Below, in pieces: positions 7,157-15,025 of a stretch of 37,517 nt of DNA; within the stretch, counting starts at the first letter, position 1, and each line of letters opens with the position of its first letter. Made by a program: the position numbers and the translations under genes. Origin of the DNA: JBMYTN01 sp049604415 (GTDB lineage Bacteria; Pseudomonadota; Alphaproteobacteria; Rhodospirillales; Rhodospirillaceae); the NCBI GenBank assembly GCA_049604415.1, contig JBMYTN010000041.1:1-37517 (forward strand). The letters run 5' to 3'. Under the pieces are notes generated by a model. It did not search any database and was not told where the DNA came from. It saw nothing but the letters and a program-made list of their open reading frames with translations.

Positions 7157-8288
7157 GGGCCAGGATCTTTCCAGCCCGGTCGAAAATCGCCACGCTGATT
7201 TGGGTTTGCGACGGTCCGTCCGCAGGGGTGACCCGCTTGCGGGCCACATTGAGCGCTTCGGTGGCGATCACGGCGGGCAGGTCGATCCGGCAGCGCTTGG
7301 CTTGCTCCAAAACCGTGCCGGTGGCCGAGGCCTGCTTGGCCAGCGCAATGGCGGTGTCATCGGCCCCTGCGGCCTCCAAGCGGGCGGCGAGACGGGTGAA
7401 ATCGACCGCTGAGCGCCGGGAATGCAGGTCCATATGGCCATCAGCCAGTTTGCTGATCTTGGCAAAGCCCCCGGCGATGGTGAAGTGCGGCACCGGGTTG
7501 CGGCGCAAATAGGTTAGCACCGCCCCGGCAAAATCCCCCATATCGACAATGGCCGGGTCCGGCAGGTCATGGAGGGCGCGTATGGCGGCCTCCGAGGTTC
7601 GCCCGGTCGCCCCGGCCAGATGCGGCAGGGCCAGGGCCCGGGCCACGTCAATGCCGCGATGGATGGAATGGATCCAGGCCGAGCAGGAAAACGGCTCCAC
7701 AATCCCGGTGGTGCCCAGGATCGACAACCCGCCGAGGATCCCGAGCCGCCCGTTTAGGGTCTTTTCCGCCAGAGCCTCCCCACCGGGGATCGAAACCGTG
7801 ATTTCCAGATCCGGGGCCGGGCGGGAGCCATCGGCCAGCAGCAGATTGTCTTCAATGATCGCCCGAGGCTTTGGATTGATCGCCGGTTGCCCGGGCTCCA
7901 GGGCCAGGCCGGGGCGGGTGACCGTGCCCACGCCCTCCCCCGCCCGCCAGTGCAGGCCGGAACCGGGGCTTAAGGACCGGACGCAGGCCCGGATCTCCGC
8001 GCCATGGGTCACATCCGGATCATCACCGGCATCTTTGATGATCCCGGCCTCGGCGCTGCCGGTCTCCGGGTCCCAAATGGCGCGGGAGAGGGCAAAGCTT
8101 GGCTGCTCCCCCCGGGGCAGGCGCACCGAGATCTGGTCCGGGAACCGCCCGCCATTATGCAAAGCGATCAGGGCCGCCCGCGCCGCTGCCGCCGCACAAC
8201 AGCCCGTGGTCCAGCCCCGGCGCAAGGGACCGTCTGGCTTGGGGGGGAGATCATCTGAGTCTGGCGTGGAAGCAGCGTCTTGGGTCAT
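7146..8288 (-). CDS. cbiD: cobalt-precorrin-5B C1-methyltransferase
   Basis: About 380 residues. CbiD methylates C1 of cobalt-precorrin-5B with S-adenosylmethionine, a step of the anaerobic (cobalt-early) B12 pathway. The diagnostic N-terminal motif LRRGWTTGCCAAAAARAAL is present, as are TVTRPGLAL (SAM-related loop), LSILGTTGIVEPFS and the C-terminal FTIAGGFAKISKLADGHMDL. The start is uncertain: the ATG at 8288 (MTQDAAS) gives a family-typical length, while a TTG at 8381 would add 31 residues; neither has a strong ribosome-binding site. The gene precedes cobK on the minus strand and diverges from cobA at 8507. Confidence 0.94.
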   Translation of the reverse strand: MTQDAASTPDSDDLPPKPDGPLRRGWTTGCCAAAAARAALIALHNGGRFPDQISVRLPRGEQPSFALSRAIWDPETGSAEAGIIKDAGDDPDVTHGAEIRACVRSLSPGSGLHWRAGEGVGTVTRPGLALEPGQPAINPKPRAIIEDNLLLADGSRPAPDLEITVSIPGGEALAEKTLNGRLGILGGLSILGTTGIVEPFSCSAWIHSIHRGIDVARALALPHLAGATGRTSEAAIRALHDLPDPAIVDMGDFAGAVLTYLRRNPVPHFTIAGGFAKISKLADGHMDLHSRRSAVDFTRLAARLEAAGADDTAIALAKQASATGTVLEQAKRCRIDLPAVIATEALNVARKRVTPADGPSQTQISVAIFDRAGKILAHAA

Positions 8289-8506
8289 TCGAGCTTTTTT
8301 GATTTCACGATTTTCTTCGAAAGTCTTCGCCAGGAGCGGCTTGGGGGGCGGGCCTTGGAGTCCGGGCGCAGACGCGGCCAAGGTCAGAGCGCGCCCTCTC
8401 TGTCGCGCCCTTTTCGTTAGGTAAGCCGCTTCATCCGCAGGGAAAAGACCAAACCGACCTGTGGAGAGGCTGGAAAAGCGCGAAATCTTAGAGTAGCGTC
8501 CGGCTT

Positions 8507-9382
8507 ATGAGACATCGTCCAGATCCTGCGAAGGGTGGTCCGTCCTGGCCACGCCCCACCTTCAGCCTGCCCGTGCCGGAACCGGGCTGGGTCTGGCTCG
8601 TCGGTGCCGGGCCCGGAGACCCGGGGCTGATCACCTTGCTCGGGGCCAAAGCGCTGGAGCAGGCCGATGTGGTGATCCATGACGCCCTGGTCGACCCGCA
8701 TCTGCTGTCGCTGGCCAATCCAGAGGCGGAGATCATCTTTGCGGGCAAGCGCGGCGGCAGGCCCTCGCCCAGCCAGCCCGATATTTCCAACCGCTTGGTG
8801 GCGGAGGCCCGCCTGGGCCGCCGGGTGGTGCGCCTGAAGGGCGGCGATCCGTTTGTGTTTGGCCGGGGTGCAGAAGAAGCCCAGGTTCTGGCCCGGGAAG
8901 GCATCCCGTTTCGCATTGTCCCGGGCATTACTGCCGGGGTTGGCGGTCTGGCCTATGCCGGGATCCCGGCCACGGCGCGGGAGGTCAATGCGGCGGTGAC
9001 CTTTGTGACCGGCCATGCGGCGTCGGGCGATGTGCCTGACACCCTGGATTGGCAGGCCTTGGCGCGCAATCCGGTGCTGGTGTTCTACATGGCGCTGAAG
9101 CATCTGCCGGTGATCACCGAGAAACTGGTCCAGGGCGGAGCGGAACCGAACCGCCCGGCGGCCTTTGTTGCCGATGGCTCTTTGCCGACCCAACGGGTGA
9201 TCAAGACGACGATTGTCAATGCGGTGAAGGACCGGGACCGGCATGCTGTGAAGGCTCCGGCCCTGTTTGTGGTCGGCTCGGTGGTGGGTCTGTCCGACCG
9301 CCTGTCCTGGTTTCTGCCGGAGCAGGCCACGGGCGACGGCGCGCTGCCCGGGAAAATCCTCGCCAACGGATCAAACCGATGA
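8507..9382 (+). CDS. cobA: uroporphyrinogen-III C-methyltransferase (SUMT)
   Basis: The 291-residue enzyme methylates uroporphyrinogen III at C2 and C7 to precorrin-2, the entry to siroheme and cobalamin. It carries the SUMT signatures VWLVGAGPGDPGLITL, VRLKGGDPFVFGRGAEE, PGITAGVGG and YMALKHLP. There is no siroheme-synthase (CysG) dehydrogenase domain, so this is the single-function form. About 25 residues precede the catalytic domain. The gene diverges from cbiD, placing cobalamin genes on both sides of a shared intergenic region. Its stop overlaps the next start as ATGA, suggesting coupled translation. Confidence 0.95.
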   Translation: MRHRPDPAKGGPSWPRPTFSLPVPEPGWVWLVGAGPGDPGLITLLGAKALEQADVVIHDALVDPHLLSLANPEAEIIFAGKRGGRPSPSQPDISNRLVAEARLGRRVVRLKGGDPFVFGRGAEEAQVLAREGIPFRIVPGITAGVGGLAYAGIPATAREVNAAVTFVTGHAASGDVPDTLDWQALARNPVLVFYMALKHLPVITEKLVQGGAEPNRPAAFVADGSLPTQRVIKTTIVNAVKDRDRHAVKAPALFVVGSVVGLSDRLSWFLPEQATGDGALPGKILANGSNR

Positions 9383-10152
9383 ACGAAGCCACCTTCGCCG
9401 TTGCCTTGTTGGAAAGTGGTTTGGCCCGCTGCCACGAGGTCATCACCGGCGAGGGCGGATTGCTCCTGACCTTGCTGATCACCGGGTTGATCGGCTCCCT
9501 GACCCATTGCACTGGCATGTGCGGCCCCTTTGTCCTCAGCCAGACGGCGGCGCGGCTGGAGAGCATTCCAGCCAGCAAAATGAAGGAGCGGGACCGCTAC
9601 GGGGCCGCGGTGCTGCTGCCCTATCACTTCGGGCGGATGACCACTTATGTGGGCCTGGGCATCATCGCGGGCGGTGTGGCCTCGGCAGCGGCGCATATGG
9701 CGGCCTTCCGCTGGATTTCCGCAGGGCTGCTGGCCTTGGCTGCGGTGTTGTTTCTAATGCAGGCGATTCCCCGCCTGAAGCCCCATATCCCCCTCCTGGC
9801 GCGCTGGGAAAGCCGCCATGCGGACCGGACCGCCAGACTGGCCGGACCATTGTTCGCCGCCCCCTTTGGCTGGCGTGGCTATGGCTTGGGGCTGATGCTG
9901 GGGTTTATTCCCTGTGGCCTGCTCTATGGCGCTTTGGCCGCAGCGACCGCCACCGGCGACTGGCTGGCCGGGGGCTTCGCCTTGGCCGCCTTCACTTTGG
10001 GCACCATCCCGGTCTTGGTCGGGGTTGGCGTGTTGGGCCAATTCGCCGCCGGGCGCTGGCGTCAGGCCATGGGGGTCGCCGCGCCGGTGCTGATGGCGAT
10101 CAATGCCGGGGTGCTGGCCGCCTTGGCGGTGAATACGGTGGCCGCAGCCTAG
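9379..10152 (+). CDS. DsbD_2 / TauE-SafE-like integral membrane protein
   Basis: A 257-residue polytopic protein with about six membrane helices. The first helix carries the motif LTHCTGMCGPFVLSQ, typical of the UreH/DsbD_2-type transmembrane family often annotated 'sulfite exporter TauE/SafE'. A matching C-terminal helix has GFIPCGLLYGAL. The Cys and His residues in these helices are thought to handle metal ions or thiols; relatives near SCO proteins and cbb3 oxidase genes are linked to copper. Its start overlaps cobA as ATGA, and a SCO1 gene follows. Location suggests metal transport or oxidase maturation; copper is the likelier metal, cobalt a possibility. Confidence 0.82.
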   Translation: MNEATFAVALLESGLARCHEVITGEGGLLLTLLITGLIGSLTHCTGMCGPFVLSQTAARLESIPASKMKERDRYGAAVLLPYHFGRMTTYVGLGIIAGGVASAAAHMAAFRWISAGLLALAAVLFLMQAIPRLKPHIPLLARWESRHADRTARLAGPLFAAPFGWRGYGLGLMLGFIPCGLLYGALAAATATGDWLAGGFALAAFTLGTIPVLVGVGVLGQFAAGRWRQAMGVAAPVLMAINAGVLAALAVNTVAAA

Positions 10153-10171
10153 ATTTGCGAACGTCTGTTTC

Positions 10172-10200
10172 GGGACACTGAGTCCCATCCCTATATAGGG
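10172..10200. promoter_or_regulatory. palindromes upstream of the SCO1 gene
   Basis: In the 106-bp gap before the SCO1 gene there is a hairpin GGGAC-N5-GTCCC (10172-10186) and a perfect 12-bp palindrome CCCTATATAGGG (10189-10200). The second lies about 60 bp upstream of the start codon. They could mark an internal promoter or operator that separates SCO1-cobB expression from cobA. No known regulator site is recognised. Confidence 0.3.
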
Positions 10201-10258
10201 TCAGCCATATTCGGTTGTTTCCTTCGATATTGTTTCCCGTAAAAGGACCTGCCTTCCC

Positions 10259-10855
10259 ATGTCCATGAAAATTCTTGGTCCCCTTGTTGCGATTGTCGTG
10301 GTCCTGGTCGTAGGCATCGGGGCGCGGTTCCTGCCCGATTTGACCTCGACCACCGGCGGCGAGGCGGCCATTGGCGGTCCTTTCACCCTGGTGGATGCCA
10401 GCGGTCAGACGGTGACCGAAGAGAATTATGAGGGCCGCTATCAGCTGTTCTATTTCGGCTTCACCTATTGCCCGGATGTCTGCCCGACCAGCTTGGCGTC
10501 CCTGGCCACGGCGCTGGATCTGCTGCCCGAGGCTGCCTTGGAGGACATTGCCCCGATCTTTGTCACCATCGATCCGGAGCGCGATACGCCAGAGCTGGTC
10601 GGCGAATATGTCGGGCATTTCCATCCCGCGTTCATTGGGCTGTCCGGCAGCCCGGACCAGATCGCCGAGGTCGCCAAAACCTTCCGGGTCTATTACGCCA
10701 AGGTCGAAGATGAGGATGGCGGCGACTACACCATGGACCATTCCTCGGTGCTGTATTTTATGGATGAGGAAGGGCGCTTCCTGACCCACTTCTCCCATGG
10801 CGCGACGCCGGAGGATATGGCCAGTACGATCAAAAAATATCTTGGGGTGAGTTGA
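10259..10855 (+). CDS. SCO1/SenC family copper chaperone
   Basis: A 198-residue thioredoxin-fold protein anchored by an N-terminal membrane helix (residues about 5-24) and facing the periplasm. The copper site is complete: CPDVCP plus the distal His in TMDHSSVLYF. Other SCO motifs are YQLFYFGFTYCPDVCPTSLA and PIFVTIDPERDTPE. SCO proteins deliver copper to the CuA or CuB centres of terminal oxidases, or act as thiol reductases. AAAAGGA precedes the start. It is separated by only 4 bp from cobB and follows a DsbD_2/TauE-like gene, so two probable metal-handling genes are embedded in a cobalamin gene cluster. Confidence 0.94.
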   Translation: MSMKILGPLVAIVVVLVVGIGARFLPDLTSTTGGEAAIGGPFTLVDASGQTVTEENYEGRYQLFYFGFTYCPDVCPTSLASLATALDLLPEAALEDIAPIFVTIDPERDTPELVGEYVGHFHPAFIGLSGSPDQIAEVAKTFRVYYAKVEDEDGGDYTMDHSSVLYFMDEEGRFLTHFSHGATPEDMASTIKKYLGVS

Positions 10856-10859
10856 GGCC

Positions 10860-12260
10860 ATGCCCCCGACGCGCTCCGCTGGGCCACCGGGCCTCCTGAT
10901 TGCGGCACCAGCGTCGGGCAGTGGCAAAACCGTTCTGACCCTGTCCCTGTTGCGGGCCTTTCGCCGCCGAGGGGTTCGGGTGGCTTCGGCCAAAAGCGGT
11001 CCGGATTATATCGATCCGGCGTTTCATAGTGCGGCCGGGGGCCGGTCCTGCGTCTCCTTAGACAGTTGGGCCATGCATCCGATGCAGATCCGGCGGCTGG
11101 TCCATCGGGCGGCCACCGAGGCGGATTTGTTCCTGCTGGAAGGGGCCATGGGGCTGTTTGACGGTGCCATTGGCCCGGTGCCGGGGCCTCGGGATGGCTC
11201 CTGCGCCGCTTTGGCCCTGCAAATGGGTTTGCCGGTGGTGCTGGTGGTCGATTGCCGCTCGATGCTGGCCTCCACAGCGGCCTTGATCCGGGGCTTTGTG
11301 GACCACCATCCGGAGGTCCGGATTGTCGGTGTGATCCTGAACCGCATTGGCTCCTCCCGCCATGGCACAGCCATCGCCAAAGCGGTGCGGGCCACGGTGC
11401 CCGATGTGGAGATCCTGGGCAAAGTGCCGCGCAGTCCGGACTTGGAGTTGCCCGCGCGGCATTTGGGCCTGGTTCAAGCAGGAGAAGCGCCGGATCTGGA
11501 GGCCTTCCTCGATAAGGCCGCCGGTGTGGTGGCCAAATCGGTGGATCTCTCCCGCCTACAAAGCCTGGCCGAGCCCCTGCCAGCCGCACAATCCTCAGTC
11601 CAGGCTCTTGGCGCGGCTTTGCTGCTTCCGCCGGGCCAGCGGGTCGCCTTGGCCCGGGATGAGGCCTTTGCTTTCACCTATGATGGCGTGCTGGAGGATT
11701 GGCGGCGCGATGGGGTGGAGATTTCCTTCTTTTCGCCGTTGAATGATGAGCCGATCCCGAAGCGGGCTGATGCGGTTTGGCTGCCCGGCGGCTATCCGGA
11801 GCTGCATGCCGGTCGGCTGGCGGGGGCGGAACGGTTTTTGCGCTCCCTGCGCGCTGCTGCGGCCCATGGCCTGCCGGTTTTTGGCGAATGCGGCGGCTAT
11901 ATGCTGCTGGGGCGCGGCATCATCGATGCCGATGGCCATTCTCACGCCATGGCCGATCTGTTGCCCCTGGAGACCGATTTCAGCCCGGCGGGCCGACGGT
12001 TGCGCCTGGGCTATCGCCGCGCACGGTTGCTGGGCGATGTGCCGGGGCTGGGCAAGGCCGGGGATCGCTTTAACGCCCATGAATTTCACTATGCCGGGAT
12101 CTCTTGGATGGGCGCGCTCAGCGGGACCGTTTCGGGCGGCGGTGCCATCGCCGAGCCGGTGTTTGCGGTGACCGATGCCGCCGGAATTGGTCTGGATCCG
12201 GTCGGACAGCGGGTCGGATCGGTGGCGGGCTCCTTCCTGCATCTGATTGCAAAAGAATAA
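10860..12260 (+). CDS. cobB: cobyrinate a,c-diamide synthase
   Basis: The 466-residue enzyme amidates the a and c side chains of (cobalt-)cobyrinate with ATP and glutamine. The N-terminal dethiobiotin-synthase-like domain has the P-loop IAAPASGSGKTVLTLSLL, KSGPDYIDP and EGAMGLFDG. The C-terminal class I amidotransferase domain has the catalytic Cys in FGECGGYMLLG and a later NAHEFHYAG containing the predicted His. Length and order match CobB/CbiA. Because CbiD points to the cobalt-early route, the substrate is probably cobyrinate itself (CbiA activity). The gene begins 4 bp after the SCO1 stop and is very likely co-transcribed with it. Confidence 0.94.
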   Translation: MPPTRSAGPPGLLIAAPASGSGKTVLTLSLLRAFRRRGVRVASAKSGPDYIDPAFHSAAGGRSCVSLDSWAMHPMQIRRLVHRAATEADLFLLEGAMGLFDGAIGPVPGPRDGSCAALALQMGLPVVLVVDCRSMLASTAALIRGFVDHHPEVRIVGVILNRIGSSRHGTAIAKAVRATVPDVEILGKVPRSPDLELPARHLGLVQAGEAPDLEAFLDKAAGVVAKSVDLSRLQSLAEPLPAAQSSVQALGAALLLPPGQRVALARDEAFAFTYDGVLEDWRRDGVEISFFSPLNDEPIPKRADAVWLPGGYPELHAGRLAGAERFLRSLRAAAAHGLPVFGECGGYMLLGRGIIDADGHSHAMADLLPLETDFSPAGRRLRLGYRRARLLGDVPGLGKAGDRFNAHEFHYAGISWMGALSGTVSGGGAIAEPVFAVTDAAGIGLDPVGQRVGSVAGSFLHLIAKE

Positions 12261-12634
12261 GAAATCGCTGTTAACCACTTTGGGGCTTTACAGGCTCGGC
12301 TCTGCGTATCACTCTCCCGCCCGTCCAAGAAAAAATCTATCGAGATCCAACGACCCCCAGATCACCTGTCGCGGTCGCTGGAGTGACTCTCAAATCATTT
12401 AAGCTGGCCCTCTTTGGGGCCTTTGTACTTGGGGTAAAGATTCGGAACACGCCGTTGGGTCATCATCAGGCCCTTGGGGACGGCACGCCGCAGGCTTTTT
12501 GAAGACGGCACCGAACAGCATCGACATGGGACGACAGAACGCTCCGGCCAACCAGAGCGCAGTCCGCGACACGTGAATCGCGGGGAGGTGCCGTGTCGCT
12601 TTGATGATGTGAAGTGAAGAGAGGGGTGCGACCG
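12261..12634. other. long intergenic region between cobB and phaZ
   Basis: This stretch of about 370 bp holds no gene I can support on either strand, and I see no tRNA, terminator or repeat. It presumably carries the phaZ promoter. The last part has AGAGAGGGG, the phaZ ribosome-binding site. Confidence 0.5.
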
Positions 12635-13990
12635 ATGCTCTACAAGATGCACGAATACCACCATGCTGCCATGTCGCCGATGCGGTTGGCGGCCCGTTCC
12701 GTCCATGGCCTTTATACCAATCCCTGGGTTCCGGCCTCTTACACCCGAATGGGGCGGTCCATTGCCGCCAGCGCCAATCTGTTTGAGCGCGTCACCCGGC
12801 GGTATGCCAAGCCACGCTTTGGCCTGGACTACACGGAGGTCGAGGGCCGTCGGACCTGGGTCGAAGAAACCACGGTCTATGATCTGCCCTTTTGCGATCT
12901 GGTGCATTTCAATCGGGGGGATCGCAGCCCCGATGACCCCCGGTTGCTGCTGGTCGCCCCGATGTCCGGCCATTACGCCACCTTGCTGCGCGGCACCGTC
13001 GAGGCCTTGCTGCCCTCCCACGACGTTTACATCACCGACTGGATCAATGCGAAGGATGTGGGTCTGGCGGAAGGGCCGTTCTCGCTGGACGACTATGTGG
13101 AGTATTTGCAGGCGTTTTTGCGTTTTCTCGGCCCGGGCACCCATGTGATGGCGGTTTGTCAGCCCTCAGTTCCGGTGCTGGCGGCCACGGCGCTGATGTG
13201 CGCCGATGAGCATCCCTGCCGCCCGGCCTCGCTGGTGTTGATGGGCGGGCCGATTGACACCCGGATCAGCCCGACCGAGGTCAATCAGTTCGCAGCCTCC
13301 AAGCCGCTGGAATGGTTTGCAAAAAATCTAATCCACAAGGTTCCGGCCGGACATGTCGGGACCGGGCGTTCCGTTTACCCCGGCTTTTTGCAGTTGTCCG
13401 GCTTTATGGCGATGAACATGGACCGCCATGTCTCGGCCCATTTTAAGTATTTCAACAATTTGGTTGCCGGAGATGGCGACAGCGCTGAGCAACACCGGGA
13501 TTTTTACGATGAATATCTCTCGGTGATGGATCTTCCGGCGGAGTTTTACTTGGAAACCATCGAGAAGGTCTTCCATCAACACCAATTGCCTGAAGGAACC
13601 CTGGTGATCCGCAACCGCCGGGTGGATCTGTCCAAAGTCCGTGATTGCGGCCTCTTGACCATCGAGGGGGAAAAGGACGATATCACCGGCATGGGTCAGA
13701 CCGAAGCGGCCCATCGCCTGTGTACCGCCCTGCCTGAGGCCCTGCGCAAGCACCATCTTGCGCCCAAAGTCGGGCATTACGGAATTTTCAATGGCCGCCG
13801 CTGGCGGGAAGAGATTCAGCCCTTGGTCCGGGCCTTTCTCCGTGAACAGGATCACCGGGTCCATGCCGAAAACCGCCAAAGCCCCAAACGCCTCCCCCAA
13901 GCCCTTTTGGGAGACCAAGGCGCTGCACGAAATGACGAGGCCGGAGTGGGAGAGCTTGTGCGACGGGTGTGGCAAATGCTGCTTGCATAA
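12635..13990 (+). CDS. phaZ: intracellular poly(3-hydroxybutyrate) depolymerase
   Basis: A 451-residue alpha/beta-hydrolase that mobilises stored PHB granules. It matches the PhaZ1 type, with a Cys nucleophile replacing Ser in the lipase box (Cys175 in VMAVCQPSVPV), an Asp in IEGEKDDITGMGQ and a His in VGHYGIFNGRRW. The N-terminal MLYKMHEYHHAAMSPMRLAA is typical. The start at 12635 has AGAGGGG eight bases upstream; the in-frame codon at 12614 does not. After the conserved end near FNGRRWREEIQPLVRAFL the frame runs on for about 40 atypical residues, overlapping the next gene by 128 bp out of frame, so the tail may be an extension after loss of the original stop. Confidence 0.93.
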   Translation: MLYKMHEYHHAAMSPMRLAARSVHGLYTNPWVPASYTRMGRSIAASANLFERVTRRYAKPRFGLDYTEVEGRRTWVEETTVYDLPFCDLVHFNRGDRSPDDPRLLLVAPMSGHYATLLRGTVEALLPSHDVYITDWINAKDVGLAEGPFSLDDYVEYLQAFLRFLGPGTHVMAVCQPSVPVLAATALMCADEHPCRPASLVLMGGPIDTRISPTEVNQFAASKPLEWFAKNLIHKVPAGHVGTGRSVYPGFLQLSGFMAMNMDRHVSAHFKYFNNLVAGDGDSAEQHRDFYDEYLSVMDLPAEFYLETIEKVFHQHQLPEGTLVIRNRRVDLSKVRDCGLLTIEGEKDDITGMGQTEAAHRLCTALPEALRKHHLAPKVGHYGIFNGRRWREEIQPLVRAFLREQDHRVHAENRQSPKRLPQALLGDQGAARNDEAGVGELVRRVWQMLLA

Positions 13991-14330
13991 GCTGCAGGAA
14001 GAGGACACCGGCCGCATTCACTTCACCAATGTGGCCTGTTCCCTGCTGGACACCCATGGGGCCCATTGCCGCAGTTACGAGACCCGATGGGACTATGTGC
14101 CCGATTGCGTTAAGCTGACGCCTTTGTTGTTGCATCGCTTGAAATGGATGCCCAAAACCTGCGCCTATCGGCTGTTGTCCGAGAAGCAGCCGCTGCCCGA
14201 TTGGCATCCCCTGATCACCGGGGACCCGGAAAGCGTCCATAAAGCGGGTATGAGTGTGCGTGGCCGCAGTATTGCGGATGAAGATGCCGAATGGCTCGAA
14301 GACCATATTGTGACCTGGGAGGATTTGTGA
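13863..14330 (+). CDS. YcgN-family cysteine-cluster protein (UPF0153/UPF0260)
   Basis: A 155-residue protein closely following the E. coli YcgN pattern: PFWETKALHEMTRPEWESLC, then DGCGKCCLHKL, FTNVACSLLD, CRSYE, PDCVKL and MTCAYRLL-like KTCAYRLL, then DWHPLITG. The clustered cysteines (CxxCGxCC) suggest metal or Fe-S binding; the biological role is not established. The start at 13863 is chosen because the conserved PFWETKALHEM lies before the next Met; it places the first 128 bp inside phaZ in another frame. The stop overlaps the next gene's GTG start (GTGA). Confidence 0.9.
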   Translation: MPKTAKAPNASPKPFWETKALHEMTRPEWESLCDGCGKCCLHKLQEEDTGRIHFTNVACSLLDTHGAHCRSYETRWDYVPDCVKLTPLLLHRLKWMPKTCAYRLLSEKQPLPDWHPLITGDPESVHKAGMSVRGRSIADEDAEWLEDHIVTWEDL

Positions 14331-15025
14331 GTGATTTTCGTGTCGGATCGCGGGTGTTGCCCGTCACCGTCCGACCCCATCCCCGTGCCAAGCGGATGTC
14401 CTTGCGCGTAGACCCTTTGCAAGACCGTCTCCTGGTTGTTGTTCCCGCCTCGCTGAGTGGACCCCGTGCCGATGCATTGGTGGGGGGCTTTTTGCGTGCC
14501 CAATCCGAGTGGATTTCCAGCCGCCTTAAGGGCTTGCCGGACCGGATCGCCTTTGGCGATGGCAGCGCGGTGCCGTTCCTGGATGATGTGTTGACCATTG
14601 CCCACCAGCCCGAGGCCCGGCGCGGCGTTTGGCGCAGTGGCCATCGGCTCTGCGTCAGTGGCCCGGTTGAGCATCTCTCCCGGCGAGTCAGCGACTATTT
14701 GCGTCAGGAGGCCCGCCAGGTTCTGGCCAAAGAATCCCGGCGTCATGCGGAGACCTTAGGTGTGAGCATCGGCAAAGTGACCGTGCGAGACACCCGGTCT
14801 CGTTGGGGCAGCTGTTCGGCCAAGGGCAATCTGTCCTATTCCTGGCGGCTGATCCTGGCGCCATCCGAGGTCGTGCGCTATGTGAGCGCCCATGAGGTGG
14901 CCCATCGGCGCGAGTTCAATCACTCCCCGGCCTTTTGGCGGCTGGTGGACAGTTTGGTGGGCGATGCAGCCCCGGCGCGGGCTTGGCTCTCGGCCCATGG
15001 CGCGGATCTGCATCGGTATGGCTGA
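14327..15025 (+). CDS. YgjP-like zinc metallopeptidase (DUF45, M48-like)
   Basis: A 232-residue protein with the zincin motif HEVAH in VVRYVSAHEVAHRREFNHSP, and a further His in the NHSPAFW segment. RSRWGSCSAKGNLSYSWRLI is the characteristic DUF45 block that precedes it. A start at GTG 14327 is supported by GGGAGGA at 14317-14323 and by the GTGA overlap with the upstream gene. It is predicted to be a soluble cytoplasmic metallopeptidase. Substrates are unknown. It sits in a chain of overlapping genes, so expression is probably coupled. Confidence 0.9.
   Translation: MSDFRVGSRVLPVTVRPHPRAKRMSLRVDPLQDRLLVVVPASLSGPRADALVGGFLRAQSEWISSRLKGLPDRIAFGDGSAVPFLDDVLTIAHQPEARRGVWRSGHRLCVSGPVEHLSRRVSDYLRQEARQVLAKESRRHAETLGVSIGKVTVRDTRSRWGSCSAKGNLSYSWRLILAPSEVVRYVSAHEVAHRREFNHSPAFWRLVDSLVGDAAPARAWLSAHGADLHRYG

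Noticed and set aside
8382..8506. Cobalamin riboswitch between cbiD and cobA
   Set aside because: The region is short, and I could not find the conserved B12-box or the expected multi-stem core on either strand.
12395..13144. 249-codon minus-strand frame over the phaZ 5' region
   Set aside because: It is antisense to conserved PhaZ sequence, has no recognisable motif and shows the pattern of a shadow frame in GC-rich DNA.
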